A stretch of 5,803 nucleotides of DNA, from contig JBELMB010000270.1 of the NCBI GenBank assembly GCA_042088665.1, positions 1-5,803 on the forward strand. Reading direction: 5' to 3'. This stretch comes from JBELMB01 sp042088665. GTDB taxonomy: Bacteria; Pseudomonadota; Alphaproteobacteria; Rhodobacterales; Rhodobacteraceae. The translations under genes and the position numbers were made by a program. The notes beneath the pieces are model-generated. The model was not told the DNA's origin and made no database searches. It worked only from the letters and a program-made list of their open reading frames with translations. Shown here one piece after another: positions 1 to 5,803 of the stretch; positions within the stretch are counted from its first letter, which is position 1; every line of letters starts with the position of its first letter.

Positions 1-1
1 G

Positions 2-505
2 GGCTTCTTGCTGGTGTCGACCGGATGGCTTGTGCAACTGACCCGGATCCCCAACCGCTTTCTGGGGATGTGCATTCTGCTGCTCAGCTTTGTCGGCGTC
101 TACTCGATCCGCAACTCCGCGGTGGATTGCATGATCGCGGCGGTCTTTGGGTTGTTTGGCTATGTGCTCAAGCGGCTGAACCTGCCGATCGTGCCCATCG
201 TCCTTGGCATGGTGCTGGGCGGCATCATGGAGGTGAAGCTGCGCGCGGCGATGAACCGGGTCAAGGAACCGATGGATTTCATCGACCGGCCCATCGCCTT
301 TGTCCTGTTCTGCATGATCGTGCTGATCCTTGGCGCGACGCTGTGGCGAGAATGGCGCAACTGGCGCGCGCCGGATCGGCGCAGCCCGGCCAGACGGGCC
401 TCTGCGCGCTTTGCCACGCGCCTTGCGCGCCGCCACACCCGCCATTTCGACGACCGCCTGAAAACCCAACGCCGGAGACGCAGTTATGACCATCTGGGTT
501 CCTGA
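2..505 (+). CDS. Tripartite tricarboxylate transporter permease, TctA family (3' part only)
   Basis: This is the C-terminal end of the large membrane subunit of a TctABC-type secondary transporter, which takes up carboxylates with the help of a periplasmic binding protein. The reading frame is open from the left edge, so the true start lies outside; 167 residues are visible. Four hydrophobic stretches fit membrane segments at about residues 19-36, 41-57, 62-78 and 97-115. The family hallmark near the C-terminus is present: a Pro-x-x-Pro-x-x-Leu-Gly motif (PIVPIVLG), then GGIMEVKLRAAM. After the last membrane segment comes a 52-residue tail with 17 arginines, unusually long and basic for this family. 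The gene overlaps the P450 start by 20 bases, so it is probably in the same transcript. Its substrate cannot be read from this fragment; the neighbours suggest the compound degraded by the operon. The family call is firm, but the exact C-terminus is less so. Confidence 0.86.
   Translation, partial: GFLLVSTGWLVQLTRIPNRFLGMCILLLSFVGVYSIRNSAVDCMIAAVFGLFGYVLKRLNLPIVPIVLGMVLGGIMEVKLRAAMNRVKEPMDFIDRPIAFVLFCMIVLILGATLWREWRNWRAPDRRSPARRASARFATRLARRHTRHFDDRLKTQRRRRSYDHLGS
474..477 (+). promoter_or_regulatory. Ribosome binding site of the P450 gene
   Basis: GGAG lies 8 bases before the ATG at 486, inside the end of the permease frame. It supports ATG 486 as the P450 start and means the P450 has its own ribosome entry despite the overlap. 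Confidence 0.7.
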
Positions 506-1751
506 AGATGATGGCTTTGCCGACCTTGGGGCGCATGACGTCTTTGCCAGCGGCGCGCCCTATAACACCTTTGCCCGGATGCGCCGCGAGGACCCCTGCG
601 CATGGTGCGACTTTGACGGCGGCGCAGGATACTGGGCAATCACCCGGCACGCCGATATCGTGAAGATGATCCGTGACGTCGAGACGTTTTCGTCGAACCG
701 GGGCATCCGGATGGAGGATCAGACCTACGAGGAATACCTCGCCCGCCGGACCTTTCAGGAGACCGACGGAAAGGACCACCGCAAGGTCCGCATGAAAGTG
801 GCAAAGGCGTTTTCGGCGCCGGTGGTGCACGGCTTTGAGGCGCAGATCCGCGCGCTGTGCCACCCGATCCTCGATGCAGCCGTCGAAAAGGGTGAGATCT
901 GCGGCACAAAGGACATCGCACGCGAGCTGCCGATGCGGATGCTGGGGCAGATCCTTGGCACGCCGGATGAGGATCTCGCGTGGCTGGTGGAAAAGGGCGA
1001 CGCGCTGATTGCCAACACGGATCCGGATTTCACCGCGCATGTGGCCGACAAGCTGGACACCGATGCCTATCGTCTGATGCCGTTCAATTCGCCCGCGGGG
1101 GCGGAGCTGTATGACTACGCCCGCGATCTGATGGCGCGCAAGACCGCCGCGGGGGATACCGACGGGATCCTGCACATGATCCTGCAGCCCGATGAAAATG
1201 GTGAGACGATTTCCGATACGGAGTTTCGCAACTTCTTTTGCCTGTTGGTGGCGGCGGGCAATGACACCACGCGCTATTCCATCGCGGCGGGATTACAGGC
1301 GCTGGCCCGCCAGCCCGGCCTGCTCGAAGAGATGCAGACCGGCGCGGTCTGGGACAGCGCGCCGGATGAGATCGTCCGCTGGGCCTCGCCTGCGACCTAT
1401 TTCCGCCGCACGGCCACGCGCGATGTCGAGGTGCATGGCAAGCAGATCCGCGAAGGCGACAAGGTGCTGTACTGGTTCGCCTCCGCCAATCGCGACGAGG
1501 CGGTGTTTGACGACCCTTACCGCCTGACCCTGTCGCGCAAGCCGAACCGGCAATTGGGCTGGGGTCAGGGCGGGCCGCATGTCTGCCTTGGCCTGCACCT
1601 CGCCCGGCTCGAAGTGCGCGTGCTGTTCGAGGAGTTGGCCCGCCGCGTCAAAGCCATTGAGCCGACCGGGCCAGAGGCCTTTGTCCGATCCAATTTTGTC
1701 GGCGGGATCAAGCGTTTGCCGCTTCGTCTTATCCCGGCCCAGACCCATTGA
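486..1751 (+). CDS. Cytochrome P450 monooxygenase
   Basis: A soluble bacterial P450 of 421 residues (usual length about 400-420) that would insert one oxygen atom from O2 into an organic substrate, using electrons from a ferredoxin and reductase. No signal peptide or membrane anchor is visible. The landmarks are in order: C-helix HxxxR (His98, Arg102), expected to hold a heme propionate; I-helix AGNDTT (Ala257 to Thr262), with the acid-alcohol pair Asp260/Thr261 used in oxygen activation; K-helix ExxR (Glu295, Arg298); and the heme loop LGWGQGGPHVCLG with ligand Cys367. The AGNDTTR and GGPHxCLG forms resemble families such as CYP125/CYP124/CYP108 that act on hydrophobic alicyclic or terpenoid-like compounds, but the loop has Trp359 where these usually have Phe. 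The start is ATG 486, with GGAG 8 bases upstream. No redox partner gene is in the window. The substrate is unknown; the adjacent amine-type ligase suggests an amine or its glutamyl adduct. Confidence 0.95.
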   Translation: MTIWVPEDDGFADLGAHDVFASGAPYNTFARMRREDPCAWCDFDGGAGYWAITRHADIVKMIRDVETFSSNRGIRMEDQTYEEYLARRTFQETDGKDHRKVRMKVAKAFSAPVVHGFEAQIRALCHPILDAAVEKGEICGTKDIARELPMRMLGQILGTPDEDLAWLVEKGDALIANTDPDFTAHVADKLDTDAYRLMPFNSPAGAELYDYARDLMARKTAAGDTDGILHMILQPDENGETISDTEFRNFFCLLVAAGNDTTRYSIAAGLQALARQPGLLEEMQTGAVWDSAPDEIVRWASPATYFRRTATRDVEVHGKQIREGDKVLYWFASANRDEAVFDDPYRLTLSRKPNRQLGWGQGGPHVCLGLHLARLEVRVLFEELARRVKAIEPTGPEAFVRSNFVGGIKRLPLRLIPAQTH

Positions 1752-1759
1752 GAGAGCCC

Positions 1760-3052
1760 ATGTCCGACCGTCTGCGCGCGCTTTTCATTGACCATCTCTC
1801 GATCCCGCGGGGCAAGTATCTGCCCGGCAGCAAGATCGGCGACGATGCGTCCCGCTTTGCCCGGGCGACATTTGCGGTGCATTATGACCGCGATCTGTTG
1901 CTGGATGCGCCACACACAAAGGTGCGCGAAGGCGCACCGGACATGGAGCTGCGCTGGCGCGGCGACGAGGTGCGGCAGGGCTGGGAGAGCGGCACGCAGG
2001 TCGTTCTGGGCGATCTCTACGACACGGAAGGCGCGCCGCTGTCGCTGTGTCCGCGCGGGGCGCTGAAACGCGCGGTGGCCGACTGGGGGCGGCACGGTCT
2101 GACGCCCAAGCTCGGGATCGAGCTGGAAGCCTATGCCTTGCAGGGCGATGAGACCGGGCGCTTGCGGCCTTATGATACGCCGGGTGGCGTGGTTTACGGC
2201 ACCGGGCCCTTTGCGGATCCGATGCACATCAATGACCTGATCTGGCGCAAGGCCGATGAGCTGGGCTTTCGGCTGGACATGATCACGGCGGAGTTTGACA
2301 GCCCGCAGTTCGAATACACGCTGACTTTTGATGACGCTGTGAAAGCCGTTGATGATATTGTGCTTTTCCGTCTGATGGCGCGCGAGATCGCGCTCAATCA
2401 CGGGGTGGTCCTGACGTTCTTGCCGAAACCTGTGCCAGAGTTGGGCGGATCCGGCATGCACATCAACTTTTCCTTCGCGGATGCGGAAGGCAAGAATGCG
2501 CTCAGCGACGGCGATCACGGCGGTCCGGCGCACATGACCGCACTTGCCAAAGGGTGCGCGGGGGGATTAATGCATCATCACAAGGGGTTGGCGGGCCTTC
2601 TTGCACCAACCACACCGTCCTACCTGCGCCTGCAGCCTTCGGCCATGTCCGGCTATTGGCAAAACTGGGGGGGCGACCATCGCGGGGTGACCACGCGGGT
2701 CTCTGCCGAAGGCGGAAAGAAGGCCCGGCTGGAGCATCGCATGGCTGATGCCTCTGCCAACCCATACACCGCCTGCGCGGCGGTGCTGCAGGCCGCGCGG
2801 CTGGGCTATGAGGCCGAGATGGGTCTGCCGCCGATGGAGACCGGGGACGGTTTTGACAAGATCGACGCGCGCACGGCCGTGGCGCCCAACCTGCGCGGCG
2901 CCGTGCGCGATCTTGCAGCAGACACCGCCCTCGCCGAGGCTGTAGGCAAAGATCTCGTGGAACATCAGGTGTTTATGAAGGAACGTGAATTCCGGAAAAC
3001 CCGCGATCTTGAACCCGGCGCATTGCTGGATTTCTATGTTTGGTTCGTCTGA
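1760..3052 (+). CDS. Glutamine synthetase-like ligase (probable gamma-glutamylamide synthetase)
   Basis: A 430-residue member of the GS type I superfamily, expected to use ATP to join the gamma-carboxyl of glutamate to an amine. The N-terminal beta-grasp region carries RGKYLP (residues 17-22), seen in PuuA-like members. Catalytic landmarks: metal ligands Glu121 and Glu123 (GIELEAY), Glu178 and Glu185 (AEFDSPQFE), His234 (GSGMH) and Glu325; substrate/phosphate arginines Arg290, Arg308, Arg313 and Arg327; and the ANPY signature at about 333-336. The spacing from Arg290 to Arg308 equals that between Arg321 and Arg339 in Salmonella GS, which puts Met296 at the place of the ammonium-binding Glu327. 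I see no adenylylation-type Tyr loop. It is therefore unlikely to be the housekeeping glutamine maker. I chose ATG 1760, with AGAGAG just upstream and 8 bases after the P450 stop; an in-frame TTG at 1748 would overlap that stop and add four residues. GS family membership is sure; the amine substrate is not known. Confidence 0.92.
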   Translation: MSDRLRALFIDHLSIPRGKYLPGSKIGDDASRFARATFAVHYDRDLLLDAPHTKVREGAPDMELRWRGDEVRQGWESGTQVVLGDLYDTEGAPLSLCPRGALKRAVADWGRHGLTPKLGIELEAYALQGDETGRLRPYDTPGGVVYGTGPFADPMHINDLIWRKADELGFRLDMITAEFDSPQFEYTLTFDDAVKAVDDIVLFRLMAREIALNHGVVLTFLPKPVPELGGSGMHINFSFADAEGKNALSDGDHGGPAHMTALAKGCAGGLMHHHKGLAGLLAPTTPSYLRLQPSAMSGYWQNWGGDHRGVTTRVSAEGGKKARLEHRMADASANPYTACAAVLQAARLGYEAEMGLPPMETGDGFDKIDARTAVAPNLRGAVRDLAADTALAEAVGKDLVEHQVFMKEREFRKTRDLEPGALLDFYVWFV

Positions 3053-3053
3053 G

Positions 3054-3815
3054 ATGCATCTCGCGATCCTCATAACCAATACGGATTTCAGCCCCTTTGC
3101 CGCGGCCCGGCCCGACGATGGCGAGAAGTTTGCAGACCTTGTCGCCTTGGCCCGACCGGCGTGGCATTGTCAGGCGTTCTGGGTCTGTAAGGGTGAATTT
3201 CCTCAATATATCAGTATGTTTGACGGCGTTCTTGTAACAGGAAGCCCGGCGTCTGTATTCGAGGAAGCGCCCTGGATGCTGCGGCTTGAGCAGTTGGTGC
3301 ACGAGATGATCACAACGCAGGTGCCGCTGTTCGGGGCGTGCTTCGGGCACCAGATCATTGCCAAGACACTTGGCGCCCCGCTTGGCCGCAATCCGGAGGG
3401 CTGGGGCCACGGCAGGCTGGTGCTGACACGCACTGGGTTGGCTTCGTGGTCCGGGACTGATCCGGAGGTCGCATTGGGCGAGAAGATCGCGCTTTACGGG
3501 TCGCATATGGAGCAGGTCACGCAGGCCCCGGACGGGGCGCAGGTCCTGTTCGAGGGACCGGGATTGCCGGTGGCCGGGTTCGCCTTGGGCGAGACCGTCT
3601 TTACGGTGCAGCACCATCCCGAGATGACAGCGGAATTCATCGCCGATCTGGTTGAGGAATACGCAGAGGCCCTCGGGCCGGAGGTGACGGAACGGGCGCG
3701 CGCTTCGCTCGGCGCCGCTGTTGACAGGGCAGGTTTTGCGCAAGAGATCGCGCGGTTCTTCGAGCATGCGGCACGGCATGGCCATCGCGGGCCAACCACG
3801 GGTCAAGTCACATGA
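3054..3815 (+). CDS. Class I glutamine amidotransferase-like hydrolase (stand-alone)
   Basis: A 253-residue cytosolic protein with a single class I GATase fold, which cleaves gamma-glutamyl amide bonds through a Cys-His-Glu triad. The nucleophile is Cys96 in GACFGHQ, the oxyanion-side loop is VTGSPAS (61-67), and His188 and Glu190 lie in QHHPE. The GSHMEQV segment (149-155) is also typical of GMP-synthase-like stand-alone members. There is no synthetase domain to receive ammonia, so it probably works as a hydrolase or with a separate partner. It starts 1 base after the ligase stop and ends in an ATGA overlap with the regulator. Next to a GS-like ligase, the natural guess is that it removes the glutamyl group that the ligase adds, as PuuD does in putrescine breakdown, though its CFGHQ elbow is unlike the C26-type PuuD elbow. 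Start ATG 3054 gives a normal family N-terminus (MHLAILITN) but has no clear ribosome site; ATG 3036 is an in-frame alternative inside the ligase gene. Confidence 0.92.
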   Translation: MHLAILITNTDFSPFAAARPDDGEKFADLVALARPAWHCQAFWVCKGEFPQYISMFDGVLVTGSPASVFEEAPWMLRLEQLVHEMITTQVPLFGACFGHQIIAKTLGAPLGRNPEGWGHGRLVLTRTGLASWSGTDPEVALGEKIALYGSHMEQVTQAPDGAQVLFEGPGLPVAGFALGETVFTVQHHPEMTAEFIADLVEEYAEALGPEVTERARASLGAAVDRAGFAQEIARFFEHAARHGHRGPTTGQVT

Positions 3816-4603
3816 GCACCATCGCGAAAGCCCTTGATTTGCTGAACTGTTTCTCGCCTACGCGGGCGGAGATCGGACTTGCCGCCTTTACCCGCATGTC
3901 CGGGCGGGACAAGGCCACGGTGCACCGGCACCTGACGGAGCTGCACGGCATGGGCTTTCTGGAACAAGACCCGGAAACCCGGGCCTACCGCCTTGGCCCC
4001 GCGCTGCTGCGGCTGTCTGCTGTGCGCGAGGCGGCCTTTCCGGTGCGCCAACTCTTGCGGCCCATCGTGACCGCGCTGGCGGAAGAAGTGGGCGAGTTGG
4101 CCCATGCCTCGCTCTTGCAAGGTGCGGCACTGTCGCCGGTGTTTCACGCCGACCCGCAACGCCACGGCACGCAGGTGCATTTCGACCCGTCAGAGATGCT
4201 GCCGCTGCATGCGACATCCTCCGGTCTGGCGATCCTGGCCTTTGCGCCGGAGCTTTGCGACGAGGTCCTGTCTCGCCCATTGAAACGCCATACGGCCCAT
4301 ACGGTGGTGGCGCCGGAGACGATCCAGCGCTTGCTGGAGCAAGCGCGGCGGACGGGGCTCAGCCAGTTGGACCGGGCCTTTGACAATGAGGTCAGCAGCC
4401 AGGGGGCGCCGCTGTTCGGGCGCCACGGCACGGTTGTGGGCGCGCTCTCTGTGGCGGTGCCGACGGCGCGCGCCACGCCCGAGCGTCTGCAGACCATCGC
4501 GCCCGCATTGGCTGCAGCGGCACGGGCGGCCAGCCATTCACTGGGCAGCGCCTTGGACGCTGTGCCAGCCGTTACGTCAATCCAGACAGAACTTCAGCCC
4601 TGA
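3812..4603 (+). CDS. IclR-family transcriptional regulator
   Basis: A 263-residue protein of normal IclR length. The N-terminal winged helix-turn-helix covers about residues 1-62: IAKALDLLNCFSP opens it, and the recognition helix lies near GRDKATVHRHLTEL (31-44), followed by the wing ending in YRLGP. The C-terminal ligand-binding domain has the classic LPLHATSSGLAILAF segment (130-144) and the DNEVSSQGAPLF / VVGALSVAVP strands (about 191-217). Members bind small effectors, often the pathway substrate or an intermediate, and repress or activate catabolic genes. The start ATG overlaps the amidotransferase stop (ATGA), with no strong ribosome site of its own, so translation is probably coupled. 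Being inside the operon and in the same direction suggests that it controls this operon, including itself, from a promoter outside the window. The effector is unknown; repressor or activator cannot be decided from sequence. Confidence 0.95.
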   Translation: MSTIAKALDLLNCFSPTRAEIGLAAFTRMSGRDKATVHRHLTELHGMGFLEQDPETRAYRLGPALLRLSAVREAAFPVRQLLRPIVTALAEEVGELAHASLLQGAALSPVFHADPQRHGTQVHFDPSEMLPLHATSSGLAILAFAPELCDEVLSRPLKRHTAHTVVAPETIQRLLEQARRTGLSQLDRAFDNEVSSQGAPLFGRHGTVVGALSVAVPTARATPERLQTIAPALAAAARAASHSLGSALDAVPAVTSIQTELQP

Positions 4604-4605
4604 TC

Positions 4606-4610
4606 GGAGG
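4606..4610 (+). promoter_or_regulatory. Ribosome binding site of the aminotransferase gene
   Basis: GGAGG, the strongest ribosome site in the window, begins 2 bases after the regulator stop and is 5 bases before ATG 4616. It fixes the aminotransferase start and suggests efficient translation of this gene. Confidence 0.8.
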
Positions 4611-4615
4611 CTTCG

Positions 4616-5803
4616 ATGAAAGACGCCAATTTTCTCAAGGAAATGAATGCGCGCCATGTCTGGCACCCCATGGCGCACCCCGCTGACAGCCTGACCACGC
4701 CGCCAGACATCATCGTCGAGGGTGAAGGCGTGGAGATCACCGATGTGGATGGCCACCGTGTCGTGGATGCGGTTGGCGGGCTGTGGAACGTGAACCTCGG
4801 CTATTCCTGCCAGCCGGTGAAGGATGCGATTGCAGCGCAATTGGACAAGCTGCCGTATTATTCGATTTTCCGCGGCACGACGAACGACGCGGTGATCGAG
4901 TTGAGCGTGATGTTGCGGGACTTCTTTGCGCCGGATGGCCTGTCGCGGGCGTTCTTCACCTCTGGCGGGTCAGATTCGGTTGAGATCGCGTTGCGGCTGG
5001 CGCGGCAGTACCACAAGATCCGCGGCGAGGCCGGCCGGGTGAAGTATCTGTCGATCAAGAAGGGCTACCACGGCACGCATACTCTGGGCGCGAGCGTGAA
5101 TGGCAATGCCAATTTCCGCACGCAATACGAGCCGTTGATGTCGGGATGTTTTCATATCCCGTCGCCCTATCCCTATCGCAATCCCTTCAACGAGAGCGAC
5201 CCGGAGCGGTTGGCGCAGATGTGTCTGTCGGCGCTGGAAGACGAGATCGCCTTTCAGGGCGCGTCAAGCATCGCGGCCTTCATCATGGAACCGGTGCTGG
5301 GGGCCGGGGGGGTGATCCCGCCGCATGCCAGCTTTATGCCCGGTGTGCGGGAGATCTGCGACCGGCACGGGATCCTGTTGATCGCGGACGAAGTGATCAC
5401 GGCTTTTGGGCGCACCGGCGATTGGTCCGGATCGCGCCATTGGGGCGTTCGGCCGGATCTGATGTGCACGGCAAAGGCCATCACCAACGGATATTTTCCT
5501 TTCGGCGCGGTGATGGTGTCGGACGCTGTGAGCGCGGTTTTCGAGGAGGACAAGACCGGCAAGGCCGCCATCGGGTCGGGCTATACCTATTCCGGCCATC
5601 CCGTCGGCGCGGCGGCGGCCATCGCCTGTCTGAAGGAAACCGAGGCGCTGCAGGTCAAGGACAATGCCCGCGACCGGGGGGCGCAGCTGTTTGCCGGGTT
5701 GCAGGCGCTGGGGAAGAAGTACGAGGTCATTGGGGATGTGCGCGGCGGGCACGGGTTGATGTGCGCGCTTGAGCTGGTGTCCGACCGGAAGAAGAAGGCG
5801 CCG
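4616..5803 (+). CDS. Class III PLP-dependent aminotransferase (3' end missing)
   Basis: This transfers an amino group from an amine or omega-amino acid to a keto acid such as pyruvate, using pyridoxal phosphate in the cytosol. The frame is open to the right edge; 396 residues are visible of a usual 440-460, so only the C-terminal part, including the region that normally holds a substrate-carboxylate arginine, is absent. Landmarks: substrate-pocket LWNVNLGY (56-63); phosphate-binding TSGGSDS (115-121); GYHG (150-153), whose Tyr151 packs on the PLP ring; MEPV with Glu225; ADEV with Asp258, which pairs with the PLP pyridine nitrogen; Schiff-base Lys287 in TAKAITNG; and TYSGHP (324-329). Family relatives include omega-amino acid:pyruvate, taurine:pyruvate and polyamine aminotransferases; sequence alone does not choose among them. 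The start ATG 4616 has an ideal GGAGG. Twelve bases after the regulator gene, it is probably the next operon member, removing nitrogen from the amine or a product of it. Confidence 0.95.
   Translation, partial: MKDANFLKEMNARHVWHPMAHPADSLTTPPDIIVEGEGVEITDVDGHRVVDAVGGLWNVNLGYSCQPVKDAIAAQLDKLPYYSIFRGTTNDAVIELSVMLRDFFAPDGLSRAFFTSGGSDSVEIALRLARQYHKIRGEAGRVKYLSIKKGYHGTHTLGASVNGNANFRTQYEPLMSGCFHIPSPYPYRNPFNESDPERLAQMCLSALEDEIAFQGASSIAAFIMEPVLGAGGVIPPHASFMPGVREICDRHGILLIADEVITAFGRTGDWSGSRHWGVRPDLMCTAKAITNGYFPFGAVMVSDAVSAVFEEDKTGKAAIGSGYTYSGHPVGAAAAIACLKETEALQVKDNARDRGAQLFAGLQALGKKYEVIGDVRGGHGLMCALELVSDRKKKAP

Noticed and set aside
279..1175. Long reverse-strand open frame (298 codons) across the permease end and P450
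   Set aside because: It lies antisense to a P450 with all its motifs, its translation matches no family I know, and long empty antisense frames are normal in GC-rich DNA.
1565..2533. Reverse-strand open frame (322 codons) across the P450 and ligase
   Set aside because: It is antisense to two confidently identified genes; its His/Arg/Gln-rich translation has no recognisable domain.
1760..3052. Housekeeping glutamine synthetase (glnA)
   Set aside because: There is no neighbouring PII gene, the Glu327 position appears to be Met, the adenylylation loop is not evident, and the neighbours are catabolic.
3190..3240. AT-richer patch inside the amidotransferase gene as a possible internal promoter
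   Set aside because: No -35/-10 pair with sensible spacing was found, and the patch codes for the conserved strand leading to VTGSPAS.
2973..3806. Reverse-strand open frame (277 codons) opposite the amidotransferase
   Set aside because: It almost exactly mirrors the amidotransferase gene, whose catalytic triad is intact; the reverse product shows no domain.
5146..5772. Forward open frame (208 codons) inside the aminotransferase
   Set aside because: It is the shifted-frame shadow of the PLP enzyme; the true frame carries Lys287, Asp258 and Glu225.
1..5803. tRNA, rRNA, CRISPR array, insertion sequence, attachment site or terminator
   Set aside because: By eye I saw no direct repeat arrays, inverted terminal repeats, transposase motifs or hairpin-plus-T runs; the DNA is occupied by coding sequence almost end to end.

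Overview
The window is GC-rich and fully coding on the + strand, with six same-direction genes and no gap longer than 12 bases. Codon use (strong G/C in third positions), the gene families and the tight packing suggest an alphaproteobacterium, most likely a Rhodobacteraceae/roseobacter-type organism. That assignment rests on style and family content, since no marker gene is present.

Layout: (1) 2-505, the C-terminal part of a TctA-family large permease subunit of a tripartite tricarboxylate transporter, cut by the left edge. (2) 486-1751, a soluble bacterial cytochrome P450. (3) 1760-3052, a glutamine synthetase-like ligase of the gamma-glutamylamide synthetase type. (4) 3054-3815, a stand-alone class I glutamine amidotransferase-like hydrolase. 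(5) 3812-4603, an IclR-family regulator. (6) 4616-5803, a class III PLP-dependent aminotransferase, cut by the right edge. The junctions are a 20-base overlap, an 8-base gap, a 1-base gap, a 4-base ATGA overlap and a 12-base gap. This implies one transcript with translational coupling. No promoter, terminator, RNA gene, repeat array or mobile element was seen, so the operon probably starts upstream and continues downstream.

The set reads as a catabolic operon for an organic, probably amine-containing compound: uptake by the transporter, then P450 oxidation, gamma-glutamylation by the ligase, hydrolysis of the gamma-glutamyl bond by the amidotransferase-like protein, and transamination, under an IclR sensor. 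The most interesting point is the P450, ligase and amidotransferase trio. It resembles in logic the aniline pathway, where a GS-like and a GATase-like protein work with a Rieske dioxygenase, but here the oxygenase is a P450. The ligase also appears to have methionine where canonical GS has the glutamate that helps bind and deprotonate ammonium, which supports a substrate other than ammonia. Substrate and order of steps are inference.
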